Assembly: GCA_036874045.1 (NCBI GenBank)
Contig: CM072338.1
Location: 17,816,501-17,880,500, forward strand
Direction of reading: 5' to 3'
Length of the DNA stretch: 64,000 bases
From: Cymodocea nodosa
Lineage: Eukaryota; Streptophyta; Magnoliopsida; Alismatales; Cymodoceaceae
The position numbers were made by a program, and so were the translations under genes. The notes beneath the pieces were generated by a model that ran no database searches, was not told where the DNA came from, and saw nothing but the letters and a program-made list of their open reading frames with translations. Positions 41,301-51,670 of this stretch are shown here, in pieces (position 1 is the first letter of the stretch; each line of letters begins with the position of its first letter).

Positions 41301-44300
41301 ACAGTTGAATCACTTTGAACCAATGGTTGAACCGTTAAACCAAAATCAATGAACTTTCTATTTGGCTTCAAAAACCTTGCTCATGATAGAGTTATCAACA
41401 CAAAAATTACACTTCAAAAACTCAAAAGTATTTTCATATTAACTTATGAATTTTTTCATAAACATTTTTATTATTTTATTTTATTCAATTCATATTCTAT
41501 TATTTTCTGTTATTTTCTTGATTGTACACAAACACCTGTATTTTTTGCTGATTTTCTATTACTTTCTATAATTTTCTTTTCCATCACTTTCTATAATTTT
41601 CCAAAACTTTCTTTTTATTACTTCCTGGATTTACAAACAGGCCCTAAGTAAGCACATCAATGTTAGTATAAGTGTTGATCTAGAGGTTAGGAGATGTTAT
41701 TTGATAGGATATGAATCTGAAGGTTTTGAATGTTGAATATAAGATGATCAAATTAAGAGAATTCTAATTGTAAAGGACGTTGAGATGAATCCACTACTTA
41801 TACACACACAAGTAGATCAATTTCCAACAAGTCAGAATTCACTAGGAGTATGTTGCAAACATCCAGTAATAGTGTATTAAGGCTCAATAAAAAGACACTA
41901 AAGATGAAGGACAATATTGAAGTTGTCAAGAGAATTTCAAGAATAACTAAAATTCATAATAAAGTATTGGAAAGTGATTGCAGTAATGACACTACAATGA
42001 AGACTTCAAAGGGACCTAAAGTGAGACAACATCCAAGGTTAGAATTTTCTAAATTGCAAAAGAATAGGAGATACAAGGACATGTAGAAATCTCCTAAGCA
42101 TTATACACCAAATTATCTAATGTCATTAGATAATGAAGGACTAAAACACAAATCTAGAAGAGTACTAGAGAAGAGCTCGATCAAGTGGGAATCTATCATA
42201 AGAAACAAAAAAAATTCTCCAAAAAAGGACAAAACTTAAGTGTTATTACTACTACAAAAGGGAGGAAGAAGATCACACCCATTGAGAGTTTTATTAGCAG
42301 AAAGCTTCAGAAGCTAGTGAAAGTGATTCCACGTTATCTTTAAGTAAAGAACATAGCAAGTCAAAATGAGAACCCAGGCATATTGATGCAGAGAGTGTGC
42401 ACTTTAAAATTGAAGCTGTGTAGAGCTCTAATTGACCTCTAAGGTTCATGAGAAATGAAGATACAATGGCTAGTTGGTGGTTCATCAGTTGGAATGAACA
42501 TGTAGTAAAGTTCTAAGGTGAAGATGTCTGATGAAGGGAAAGATTAACTATCAATCTTCAAGTAGGAGATTATTGGATATGAAAACAGTTGATTAATACT
42601 GAAGACATTCAATCTTAACCAAATAAATGTTGGTCAAACTAAAGGAAAAGTAACAATTGAATGGTAGGCAACAAACAGTCAAATTGAGGAAAGTATCGAC
42701 TGAACCAGTGATTAGAGTTGACAACTGTAATGGAATTTAATGAAAGTGCATCAAACCAGATGTCCAATGTAAATGACAAATGCTTAGTACTGTAATTAGA
42801 ATGTGAAGAAAAGAGTAATTTTGCATTAAACAGAGAGGTACATATAGGAAGGATATATGGATCCTTAAACAGTCATGGAGGATCCATTATCCTTATACAT
42901 TAACATTCCCTCTCAAGTTTGGAATGTATATATTTTCATTCCAAGCTTGTCACAAAAGTAAGAAAAAACATTGTAACTAAGACTTTTAGTGAATATGTCA
43001 GTTATTTCTTCTGTAGTAGGTGTAGGGAGTTGCAAGAAGTCCCTTGATCACCAAATCCTAAACATAGTGATAGTCAATTTCAAAGTGTTTGGTTCACTCA
43101 TGGAATGTTGCATTTTTGGTTATTGATATAGCTGACTTGTTGTCACAATGAATCTACATAGGAAGTTTAATAGTGACTTTAAGTTCTTCCAACAATGACT
43201 TGATCCACATAATTTCACAAACGATTTCATGGCTCAATATTCTACTTCAGCACTTGAGCATGAGACAACCCCTTTTTTTTGTTACACCAAGTAACAAGGT
43301 TTCCACCTAAATAAGTACAATAACTAAAAGTAGATTTTCGATCACCTTTATCTCCAACATATCTAGAGTCTCAAAAGACTTCAACTCTTAAGTAATCATT
43401 TGCATGATATAAAAGGCCCTTCCCTAGGATTCTTTTAAGGTAAGCAAGCACACATTACACACCTTTAAGGTGAAAATTTATTTGAGATCATGCATGAACT
43501 GACTAAGTAGACCAACAATGTAAGCAATATCTGGCCTAGTAACTATGAGATATATCAACTTCCCAATAAGATGTTTCTATTGGTTGGAATCTTCTACCTT
43601 CTTTGAATCACTATCCCAAAAAGGAGGGTTCTGCTCAATCGACGTAGACTTAGGTTTGCAACCAAGGTAACATGTTTCTTTCAGTAAATCAAGTATATAT
43701 TTGCACTAAGATAACATTATCTTCCCTATTGAGTACAAAAATTCAATGCCAAAGAAGTAGCCAGGTCAACCAAGGATTTTAATCTAGAATACATTTGTCA
43801 AGTGCTCTTTGGTGTGAGTTATACCTTCAACATCGTTACCTATGAGTATAATATCATCCACATATATTGCTAGAAATACACAACTTCAAGTACTATGGAA
43901 AATAAAGACAGAGTTGTCCACAACACATTGGTGAAATCTTCCTACAAGTATAACTTGACTGAGCTTGTAAAATCAAGCTCTAGAACTCTGTTTCAATCAT
44001 AAATAGATTTTTTTAGCAAACATACTTGATTCTCCTCCTGAGCAATATGCCTAGGAGGTTGCTACATATAGATTTCCTCTGTAAGATCACCTTATAAAAA
44101 AATACTTTTCACATCAAGCTCATGTAGAGACCAATTTTGATTAACGGCTAGGGAGATGTTGATGTGAATAAAATTAAGTCTAGCCACAGGAACAAGGGTT
44201 TCTACAGAATCAATGTCAAATTCTTGAGTAAATCCATGAGCCACTAATTGAGCCTTAAACCTATCAACATAGCCATCAAATTTGTGCTTAACAATGAAGA

Positions 44301-47300
44301 CCCATCTATAGGAAACAAGATTAGCATCAATAGGACACTGCACCAGTTCCCAAGTACCACAAGATGTTAAGGTCTGCATCTCTTCATCCATAGTCTGCTT
44401 CCAATAAGGTAGCTATAGGGCTGCCTAATAAGAACTTGAAATAGACTCAACAGAGATGCACAAGGAAAAAAGACGGCAAGAAGAGCTCAAGTGGTCAGAG
44501 GAGATATAATTAGCTATAGGATGTTAGGTGCACGATCTGATACCTTTTCTTAGAGTAATGGGTAGATCATCTTCATTGCTAAAGATAAAATCTGATGGTG
44601 GTGAGGGTATGGCAGATTCTAAATCAATAGTAGAGAAACCTTCTTTAAGAGCAACAACTAGCAGAGCTTCAGTAGTAGCAAGTGGTCTTTCCTGACGATG
44701 ATACACTTGTAAGGGGCGATGCTCAGGCCTATTGTCACTGTAACTGGAGGTTTGAAGAGGAATCACATCAGGTGTGGGATCAGCTGGACACACAAAAGGA
44801 GTATCATTGGAAAAATAGAGTTGATCCTTAAAGAATGTGACATCTAGGTATAGAGCCCAATATACATTAACAAATACTATGGTGGTCCTGTCAAAGTCTC
44901 TGATAATCAACATAGAAGGTATTAGGACATTTTGAAATTGTAGTGAACATTGTCATAACAATTTGTCCAATGGTGGTGCACTAGAAGTTTGATAGTACAG
45001 GCAACGTCAAATTGGTTTATCCAATAGTATTCGATCAAACAAACAAGAGCTAATGGTTTAGACATTCTCAAAAATTCAATCATACCAATGGAGTGTTCAA
45101 TTAGATTGAAGTAAAGCTTAATCATACCAATAGAGCATTTGATTAAACCAAAGGTTCAAGTGAAACATTGCTGACCGTCAAATATGAAGCCCAAAAATGA
45201 AGTCAAGTGATGATCTCTGAATATTATAGAGATATTTTTGTAATCTGTTTAAAAGGATAATGTAACATTAAGTGAATCCTATTTAAAGAGTTGTAACCTA
45301 ATGTTGAAAGTGTGCGTAAGTGGCATTTCTCCTAAAATGTGTGTCATCACCGCAAACAATCATAGTGAAAACTAACATTGTCATAGACATAGATTATTGT
45401 CGAATCACATATTTTCTTATGTCAATATGTATGTGATCTTCATCCTTTCTACCATAATTCTTTAATTTGATCTGTGTTTAAGTGTTTCCACTAGTCAGTA
45501 CAAGAGTGGTATCGACACTACCTTGCTAGAGTTGATCTCAATAGGATCAACATCAAAAAATTCTATTTTTGACAAGCATTTGGTAACAATTTTATAATCT
45601 CCATTTAATAAACTAATGGACCAAAGTATTAGAGATATAATGCCCTTGCTTTCTTGGACATCAAAGTAATGAATAGGGCACATTTGCTACACAAAATCCC
45701 TTCTACCTCTATGCAACTCAGTGAAAGCCTCAATGTCTAACCTATTCCCTCTTTATCAATGAAGATGGTGAGAGACAACATTGTAGTAACCAAATGATTG
45801 TTGTAATGATGACTGTTGGCAACACTTATGGAAGAATCTCAATATTATGATCTCTAGCTTTCAACAATGCATGAGACATCTACCCCATTAAATTTGGCAT
45901 TCCAATACAACCACTCCTTGGAAGGCATTTGCCAAGTACAATATGGCAATTGGTCATTATTAGTTTAAAAATTTAGCTTTAGCTTTTTTCTGAATTAACC
46001 ATGGTCCAATTACAGGTGCATTGTGTATTGAGCATGTGCTAGGGCTCAATTTGTGATTGGGTGCTTTACAAAACCAAGTGTTATAAGTCCTGACAGTGAG
46101 ATTAACTTAGAATCTTCAGCTAATCTCTTAGTCATTTGGCTTCATCCTACATCAAGGACACCATAAAGTCTAAATAACCATTTACTCTGGTTAAAACAAC
46201 TTCCAAAATTGAGCTAAATTGTAAAGCATAAACAACCTCACATGTTATCAAGCAGATAAAAGCCATAAAGGACAAAAATAAAATAAATAAATATAATGCA
46301 CTTACAGGAATTATTTCAAGATTGTTTTCCAAAGCTAGATAAACGTTAGCTAGTGTCTGAGCTTCAATTCCCTGCACCAATATAACTTGTATATGAATGA
46401 TGTGTCAACTTGGAAACTTGAAGTTTGGAATCACAAAAAGGAAAAAAGGTCATACAGTAGGGGTCACTATGACCAACATAAATTTGTCATCAACAGAGCC
46501 CAAAAAAATCAAAATTTAGAACAATCACATGAAAGGTGTAGCAAACTTCTACCTGAGAAGCATCAACAACAAGAAGGGCACCCTCACAAGCTGCAAGAGA
46601 ACGAGAAACCTAGTATCATGTGTAGATTAATCAAATTTTAATAGCCATCAAAGAACAATCCTAAGTGCAAAAGAAAAAGGTAAGTCTATGGACAAAATAA
46701 AACTATATTTAAATCATAGAAGAAACAAAATCCAGAAAGATGCAGTTAGAAACTCAGAAGCTGACATGAAGAAGCTTTTAGTTTTCGATATGTTGAAAAT
46801 TTGCATGAAACAAGGTGCATATTTCATGAAAACGTTGAATAAGAAGCTAATGACTAACTGCTTCAGTCAATTACAAATAATTCGATATTTTGCTATAAAA
46901 AAATTATTATTTTTAAGATACAAGAAAAAAATTAAGATAGTGAACTAAAGCATATTTAGAAAATCTATGAAAAAGAAAGAAACACAAAAGTTACACAACA
47001 AAAGCACCAAAGCATATTATAGTTCTCTTTCAAATATTAACATTTGTTCCTTTTCTTCTAAGATATTCTTGAGTAGAAACCATTTTCAAGGTTCACTCAC
47101 GATTGGTACAGCACAACTAACACCTACAAACTAATTCAAGGTTTATAATTAAAGAAAGTCAGTCCATGGATGAAGCTTGGTAGTTATGATTGTGGTTTTC
47201 CCTACCAATTATTTGTTAGGTAATTAAATAAAGTGAGATCATAGATTTTCCCTTTAACTTTTGCAGCAAATTAGTGCCATTAGAATGGATTAGTTTAGGA

Positions 47301-49653
47301 TCATTTTATTTCTGAAACCTGAGAATTACAATATCAAACAGATGATGTTGTGCCCAATATGATTAACAATAATAACGCATAAAGAGACATGAAGAATCCA
47401 TGAGGCAAACCAATATATTATTGGACAGTTGTTATTGTTTATTATATATCATTCTGAAATTTGAAAGTTCAGCTCTAGCCTTTAGGTTTGGATTTTGAGC
47501 ACAATGCCATATTCTCCTACCATATTCTGTTAACTCCTTCACTAGTTTCAAGCATCCTATATTGGAAGGATACAAAATGAACGGTCATGATTAGTTCTTT
47601 CTTCCATTAAGTTATTCTTGGCATTGAAATTTAACAGCACTATAATGATTAGTCAAAGAAAAACTTCTCTTGTAGAGGTTCATCCATTCATAGCCAATTC
47701 CAAACCTAGATTAAGGAAGAGGGTTAGCATTAAGTAGACAGTCAGCTGTAAAAACTTATCAATCTCTCATAAATATGAATCTTAAAGAAAATTTGTTGTT
47801 ATAGTTATATGTGAAAGAATGTTAAAGAAAGTTTTGGATATGTGGTGTTATTTCAAAAAATTATGTAAACTCTTTGTTATAAGCTTTGCCAATCCACGTA
47901 GTAGGATTACATAAGTGATTATTGTTATTGTTGTGTTTATAAGATTTTTTATTTTCATTTACCTACAAATTGTGTGATCTTGTCCTCAAACAAATTCAAG
48001 AGAAAATTAGCTTCTAGAAATAAAAATCGAAATTCCTGGGAATGATAAAGATAGCAACTAAAAATAATGAAAACCAGGAATGAAAGTTACTCACAAAGTT
48101 GTAATAGATCATCAGTTAGAATATTTTCATGAAATTTATGAGTCCCTAAAAATCAAAAGCCAGAAAGTGCCAGTATTAGATTAAGATCCTTTAATACTCA
48201 AACTGCAATCACAGAGGCCCCTTAGGTAATATGCAGAGATCTTTGGTATGAAATAAGTAACAGAATGATAATTTATGGTTTTCCATTTGGTAAAGTTCAC
48301 TTTAGTAGCTCCAAACACAATGGTGCATTTAATCAAGTTAACGTTAACCATTTTTTGTTGTGAAAACTGACAAGTACTAGTGGGTTATTAAATTGATGAT
48401 TTTTTTTACCTCGTAAGAGAAGTCGACATGTCCAGGTGTATCAATCAAGTTCAGACAATATGGTTCATCATCAACAATATAACGCATTCTAGCAGCCTGC
48501 AGAAAAGGTCCAAGAATTAATGAAAAAACGATTAATTGTGACGTAATATATATTAAAAAGTTAGTGTTATAGCAAAATTTGCAGCATGTTCCTGGAATAA
48601 AACCAATCCATTCAACTCCACCTTAAAATTTCTTGGGAACTTCGACAATTCAAAAAAAAATTGATTAAAGGAAACTCATTTATAATATAAAAACTTGAGA
48701 AATATTGAAACTTCCGATTTTCATATCTACTCATTAACTAAAAATTAATTCATTAATTTTGGTCATCCTGCTCACCGACTGAACTTAAAGGGCAGATAGT
48801 GGCTCCTCCCTTATTTACGTGGCCGTAACTATTTGTTAGATTGCAACTTCTGTGTTGGTTATTAATTGTAGTATAAAGCGAACTATATAACCCCCACAAA
48901 TAAGCAAACATTTTCTAACTGGGTAAGCGTCTGCCAACGGCCAACCCATGCTTGAAGAATAACATCCCAAGGCAACAGAGAATCAGAAGTCAGAAGAGTA
49001 TAAATTACTGTAATCAGTACCAAAAACAGCAAAAACATGCTACAACAACCAGAAATAGCGTGTTAAAAATGTAAATAAGATTAAAGGACGAGTGTACCTG
49101 CAATTTAATGGTGATACCTCTCTCTCTTTCCAGATCCATATTATCGAGGAATTGCTCCTTCATGTCCCTCGTCTGCACAGTGCCAGTTATCTGCAACAGT
49201 TTATCCGCTAATGTCGATTTCCCATGGTCAATGTGTGCAATAATGCAGAAGTTCCTGATTTTCGAAATCGGAACCTGAAGAAAGAAGAGAAAATTCCAAA
49301 GCGTTACCATCGCAAACCACAACAAACAGAAAGAAATACACTCAAAAGGGACCAAATTGACGTATTACCTTCAGCAGCCGGTCTTGCCCCGCATTGGCGG
49401 CAGCGACACCACTCGACTCTGTCCCGGCAGTCCGACAGGAAACACGATGACAGTGTCGGCTCCCATGTCTTACTCTACTAGAACAGTAAGAAGTGGATGT
49501 GGTGATCCGGATGGAAGCAATGGACCTCGGAAAGGAAGGTGGATCTGTGAGAAGAGCTGGCCGCGGAAGATGCGCTCCTTTATGCTGCTGGGAGCGGTGG
49601 GAGAGGCAGCAGCTGCCGCCGCCGGCGAGGAGGCAGATGCCGGTGGTGGCCAT
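11366..49653 (-). CDS. LEPA: Chloroplast translation factor LepA (elongation factor 4)
   Basis: Ribosome-bound GTPase of plastid protein synthesis. 22 coding exons: 49369-49653, 49098-49274, 48410-48496, 46553-46609, 46306-46371, 38454-38516, 37879-37923, 37684-37784, 33824-33920, 30635-30706, 25618-25772, 25441-25498, 20832-20912, 20642-20728, 18118-18189, 17894-18028, 17718-17791, 14924-15011, 13924-14001, 12390-12465, 12156-12196, 11366-11461. They sum to 2,091 nt (696 aa) with frame kept at every join. Residues 1-95 are Ser/Arg/Ala-rich and look like a plastid transit peptide. The G1 motif AHIDHGKS is at 108-115, RERGITI at 145-151, DTPGH at 173-177, NKID at 227-230 and SAK at 258-260. 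The LepA-specific C-terminal domain ends with [14 protein letters not shown] and a VPQEAF block. The ATG at 49653 has G at -3 and +4. Intron 12 is GC-AG; the rest are GT-AG. Introns reach 7.8 kb and are full of transposon relics. No stop or frameshift was found. Confidence 0.96.
12466..13923. other. LepA intron 19 (1.46 kb)
   Basis: It contains the 230-bp tandem duplication listed separately. The rest is AT-rich with no recognisable element. Confidence 0.6.
13081..13540. repeat. Near-perfect 230-bp tandem duplication
   Basis: Copy 1 is 13081-13310 and copy 2 is 13311-13540. They abut exactly and differ at only two positions seen by eye (both A/G or T/C changes), about 99 percent identity. 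Each begins GATACCATAACCAAG and ends TTTTAGTTCGT, and contains a CACGTGGGGC string. It lies in LepA intron 19. Next to the heavily decayed elements around it this is a recent event. I do not recognise the duplicated sequence. Confidence 0.95.
14205..14915 (+). mobile_element. RTE-type LINE fragment with an inverted 5' part
   Basis: The right part (~14745-14915) is a plus-strand LINE 3' end: it encodes the degenerate tail ITWLGI..RK..LN, then ends in a TTGTTGT tail. The left part (~14205-14733) is the upstream segment of the same family in minus orientation ([12 protein letters not shown], then the region around [10 protein letters not shown]). An inverted 5' segment joined to a normal 3' segment is the signature of twin-primed LINE integration. 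It fills most of LepA intron 18, and its 3' end stops about 11 bp from the exon 18 donor. Confidence 0.75.
15012..17717. other. LepA intron 17 (2.7 kb)
   Basis: The 15.3-16.9 kb part is CA-rich on the plus strand and less AT-rich than its surroundings. It has the texture of an old inserted sequence, but every frame is broken and I do not recognise a family. Confidence 0.4.
18190..20641. other. LepA intron 14 (2.45 kb)
   Basis: AT-rich with short open frames only. No element or gene recognised. Confidence 0.5.
21640..22990 (+). mobile_element. RTE-type LINE, degenerate reverse transcriptase
   Basis: In LepA intron 12, antisense to the gene. Broken frames encode a plant RTE-like reverse transcriptase: an NQFEF start block, [21 protein letters not shown], then the [11 protein letters not shown] region, KFYK, the VSPIE-type block and a TIDRN tail, ending with ATTGTTGTTGTG. 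Many stops; dead. It contains a 120-bp internal tandem duplication and a second ~80-bp one, listed separately. Confidence 0.85.
22239..22475 (+). repeat. 120-bp tandem duplication inside the RTE LINE
   Basis: GGTGAAATTACAAAGGATG begins at 22239 and again at 22359, giving a period of exactly 120. The copies are nearly identical apart from a one-base insertion (AAGTAGG versus AAGTAGGG) and a few substitutions, so the duplication postdates most of the decay of the element. Confidence 0.9.
23440..24870 (-). mobile_element. L1-like LINE fragment, 3' part of ORF2
   Basis: In LepA intron 12, same strand as the gene. Minus-strand frames with stops show L1-type blocks in order: a GFKVNFHNS stretch, [20 protein letters not shown] with SSWEGRL, later a [10 protein letters not shown] piece, and at the end a [18 protein letters not shown] stretch typical of the C-terminal zinc-binding domain. 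Frameshifted and stopped; dead. Confidence 0.75.
25950..26830 (+). mobile_element. Copia retrotransposon 3' end (RNase H and part of LTR)
   Basis: In LepA intron 10, antisense. Plus-strand frames give the Copia pol C-terminus: [15 protein letters not shown], the RNase H start near 26281-26400 with [11 protein letters not shown] and [18 protein letters not shown], then ERTKHI-like residues. A polypurine-like GAGGGAGAGTATTAG follows at about 26714, and then an LTR-like stretch with GGATCCATATACC. In-frame stops show it is dead. Confidence 0.85.
27300..28560 (+). mobile_element. hAT-superfamily transposase relic
   Basis: In LepA intron 10, antisense. In shifting plus-strand frames the hAT transposase order is visible: [10 protein letters not shown], then a [12 protein letters not shown] block near 27405-27447, [15 protein letters not shown] near 27477, and the C-terminal dimerisation region near 28392-28540 ([19 protein letters not shown], a CxRN and IHIKKK). 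No intact frame and no terminal repeats were identified. Confidence 0.7.
28860..28925. repeat. GAT/GGT trinucleotide-rich microsatellite
   Basis: An imperfect run of GATGGT and GGTAGT units in intron 10. It produces a spurious His-rich frame on the minus strand. Confidence 0.7.
30245..30341. repeat. Three short tandem units of 31-34 bp
   Basis: Each unit begins AGCTAGAAGG and ends with TTTAGATTT or ATAGATT. The starts are at 30245, 30279 and 30311, in LepA intron 9's neighbour intron 10. Confidence 0.85.
30707..33823. other. LepA intron 9 (3.1 kb)
   Basis: It contains a long pyrimidine-rich tract at 31,440-31,580, an RTE LINE fragment, a less AT-rich unclassified block at 32.6-33.3 kb, and two related stretches near 33,415-33,530 and 33,615-33,740 that share ACATGGACTAA and TTTTAAGTTAGATGT-like strings. 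Confidence 0.5.
31866..32440 (+). mobile_element. RTE-type LINE fragment
   Basis: Plus-strand frames show VFINLKK-like, [15 protein letters not shown], then a RLSRTNTK region and KHLFIELHF. It is the same family as the copies at 21.6, 39.1 and 60.4 kb but more decayed. It lies in LepA intron 9, antisense. Confidence 0.7.
33921..37683. other. LepA intron 8 (3.8 kb)
   Basis: No gene seen. There is a short duplication of GTCAGATTGGCTGTTTGCA at 34,794 and 34,842, an ~105-bp minisatellite near 35.5-35.8 kb, and a CT-rich patch at 36,760-36,900 that yields spurious frames. Confidence 0.5.
35505..35800. repeat. About three ~105-bp degenerate tandem units
   Basis: Units share TTAATACTTATATCTAAG-like, TTACTGATTTCTTCTATTTC and TTAGATCTAAG blocks, beginning near 35,505, 35,608 and 35,715. 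Confidence 0.6.
38675..38945 (-). mobile_element. RTE-type LINE 3' tail
   Basis: On the minus strand the order is [37 protein letters not shown], then the end near GCGTAGGTTGTAC. This is the 3' end of the family seen elsewhere in the window, about 130 bp from the plus-strand copy at 39.07 kb. Confidence 0.8.
39016..39072 (+). repeat. Left target-site duplication of the RTE LINE
   Basis: The partner is 39811-39867, with the same length and no gaps. 49 of 57 bases match and all eight differences are transitions. Confidence 0.85.
39073..39810 (+). mobile_element. 5'-truncated RTE LINE with 57-bp target-site duplications
   Basis: The plus-strand element starts within the C-terminal part of the reverse transcriptase and ends ATGGCTCAGATTGTTGTTTTT. 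It is flanked by direct repeats of 57 bp at 39016-39072 and 39811-39867 that contain no LINE sequence. It lies in LepA intron 5, antisense. Confidence 0.88.
39811..39867 (+). repeat. Right target-site duplication of the RTE LINE
   Basis: The partner is 39016-39072. It directly follows the LINE 3' tail. Confidence 0.85.
40361..40756. repeat. Degenerate ~200-bp tandem pair
   Basis: Copy 1 begins GAGTATACTTGAATTAGG at 40361 and copy 2 GAGCATACTCAAATTAGC at 40565. They share CACCATCCAAAT, AAAAGACC.CTCCAACTA, CCTTGGAAGATCCT and TCCATCTACTCCA at about 80 percent identity. Family unknown. Confidence 0.8.
42840..44913 (-). mobile_element. Copia retrotransposon 3' half
   Basis: In LepA intron 5, same strand as the gene. 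The first open piece (44524-44913) is the linker between integrase and reverse transcriptase ([19 protein letters not shown]). The second (44092-44391) opens the reverse transcriptase: [41 protein letters not shown]. Further down, broken frames give the RNase H part and end near 42,900 at an LTR-like stretch with GGATCCATATATCC. That stretch resembles the LTR part of the plus-strand copy near 26.75 kb, so the two are related. Dead. Confidence 0.88.
45170..45540 (+). mobile_element. Possible solo LTR end with primer-binding-site-like string
   Basis: The stretch has LTR texture: a TATTTAAAG string near 45290, then a leader ending before TGGTATCGACA at about 45508, which resembles the TGGTATCAGAG primer-binding site of plant LTR elements. 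No matching second LTR was found. Confidence 0.3.
46610..48409. other. LepA intron 3 (1.8 kb)
   Basis: AT-rich, with short meaningless frames at 46.7-46.9 kb. No element recognised. Confidence 0.5.
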
Positions 49654-49743
49654 CCCGCCCAAGCAACAGGGAAGGAAGGAGGGAGGGGCAGATGGAAGAA
49701 ACACGTAGCTCTATCCGGAATCCGCAGTCCACGTAAAAAGAGC

Positions 49744-49749
49744 GGCCCA
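49744..49749 (-). promoter_or_regulatory. Site II-like TGGGCC element upstream of LepA
   Basis: TGGGCC on the minus strand lies about 90 bp upstream of the LepA ATG. An ACGT core (CCACGT) lies at about 49729, and an AT-rich TATTTAAA stretch lies near 49778-49790. TGGGCC/T elements are typical of plant promoters of translation and organelle genes. The assignment is by position and motif only. Confidence 0.45.
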
Positions 49750-50439
49750 AAAGTCCCCGTGCGTTCACGCAGAATACTTTTAAATATGAATTTTTAAAAA
49801 AATAAATATTCACAAAAAATAAAAATAGAATTGATGGTTGGTGAGTTTGAAAAAATGTAGATAAAATTCTTAATAAAGAGTTTGGATATTAATTTCCCTA
49901 AATAAAATATATATTTCGTAATCCATGCTAAAATTTCTTCACCTCACATTTTTTACCTTTTTACTCCTCTCCTTTGTCTCTCCCATGTCCTTCTCACTTC
50001 TAATTTTTCTCCTTGTTTTTATTTGTAATTAAATTAACTGATTATTTGTTAGATTTAAATGAGCAAATATGAACATTTAATTCATTTTTTCTCTCTTCTC
50101 TTCTTTTTACAATAGTATTGATGTTTTCGTTACATAAGCAAATTACCAAAGGAAAATAATGAATTAATTGCTTCTAAATGCACTTCTATGGATAATTCCC
50201 TTAATTCAAGATCCTCCATCTATAAAAGAGAATTTAGCACTTATTTCTTACTTCTTTTGTCAAATTTAATTACCTTGACCGAACTATTAACAATTTCCAT
50301 AAATACATAAAAATTAAGCATTTGTTTGGACATATGGACTCGGCCTTCCAACGATTATGAAGGTTGAAAGCCTTGGTCTAAATAAATGGACCCCAAGAGA
50401 GATTTCCGTGCACTCGAAAATCAAGCATAATTAATGATT

Positions 50440-50610
50440 GGTAACTATAATTTGAACCATAATCTTATTATATAAAATCATTCACAAAAATAATTTTCCT
50501 CTGAATATTTCTAGTTATGTTCAAATATCTGGTTAAATTACATAAATTTAAAATTGTTCTCATGATAACTAACTAATCAAGTCATTTTAAGTTTTCTTTT
50601 AATTTCTTCT
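50440..50610 (-). mobile_element. RTE-type LINE 3' tail
   Basis: On the minus strand this matches the tail at 38,675-38,945: AAATTTATGTAATTTAAC, then an ATTATGGTTCAAATT-like end. It lies in the spacer between LepA and the DUF1644 gene. Confidence 0.65.
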
Positions 50611-51431
50611 ACACCAATTGATTTTTTCCCCTGTTTGATTTCTTCCTGGTAATTTCTTCTCTATTAGTAGCATAATAAATGTTAAGAAAAATATTTTCCT
50701 CTTACTTGTGTCCATCTTTCATTGAAGGTAAGATTCTTTGATTTTTGTTACAAGTTCAGATTAATCATTCCCATCCATCACATTAGATTTCAAATGAAAA
50801 ATGTTTTCCTTTATTCTTTAAATATGAACAAACACACCTTGCTCAAATCAAAAGAAAAAAAAATCCAACGAATCCATTTTCATCTGACCATATATTTTGT
50901 TTTCTTTTCATTTCTCAACACAAGCACATGCACCTCCTTGACCAATCTACCTTGCCATGCCATGCTTCTCGCCCATGATTCTTCATTAGGTCCAAAACGG
51001 ATTGAGATAACTAACTCCACCTTTCTTCAATAAAATCATCCACTTCGAAGGGAAACACGCTTGAACAGTCGCAGTCGTGGCAAAATCATGATTTTACCGA
51101 AATTCTGGCATATGATCGCTCACTTCGAATAGGATATGCACACACCCATCCAAGCAAAATAATAAGCGTCAGTAGTTTATTTCTTGAAACGCCCGAAGAG
51201 CGGACGACGGAACGCACGTCCGGCCTCGGGAGAAACGTTTTCAGACTGAATGGACGGATGCATGCCATACAAGAAAAACTAATCAATCATTAGACTGTGA
51301 AACCGTTTTTATCCGGCTCACGCATTGCGTGAATTTTTTTTGATGACCTGTTACAATTGCAAGATCATAGAGACGAACAATTTTTCAAGTGAGAACACCA
51401 CGTCCTCACTCCCCTCCGAATACAAATCAGA

Positions 51432-51454
51432 TTTTTTTTTTTTTTTTTTTTTTT
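51432..51454 (+). repeat. T23 homopolymer
   Basis: A run of 23 T, about 220 bp downstream of the DUF1644 stop codon. No retrocopied sequence was recognised next to it. Confidence 0.9.
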
Positions 51455-51670
51455 CTTTCTCACTTACATGTTCATCAAATGGAAAATATCAGCTGCCTGA
51501 AATTAACTTTCGGAAATAAGCCAACTAAAGGGAAAACCATGCACATAAAGGTCAGGCAAGGACGGGGTGATTTTATGATGGCAATACAGAAAACGCATTT
51601 CCGTGAAATGCTCGTCCCTAGTTCATGGCATAAATTAAGCATGCACGACAGGGCAAATGTGTGGCTCTTC

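Larger units (their letters stand above)
38517..46305. other. LepA intron 5 (7.8 kb)
   Basis: The largest intron. It holds two RTE LINE pieces, a ~200-bp tandem pair, a minus-strand Copia 3' half and an LTR-like stretch. The 40.9-42.8 kb part is unclassified. Confidence 0.6.

Noticed and set aside
49342..49704. LepA start at 49704
   Set aside because: That codon is GTG. The first ATG in frame is at 49653 and has good start context.
49357..49797. Plus-strand 146-aa frame
   Set aside because: Antisense shadow of the GC-rich first LepA exon.
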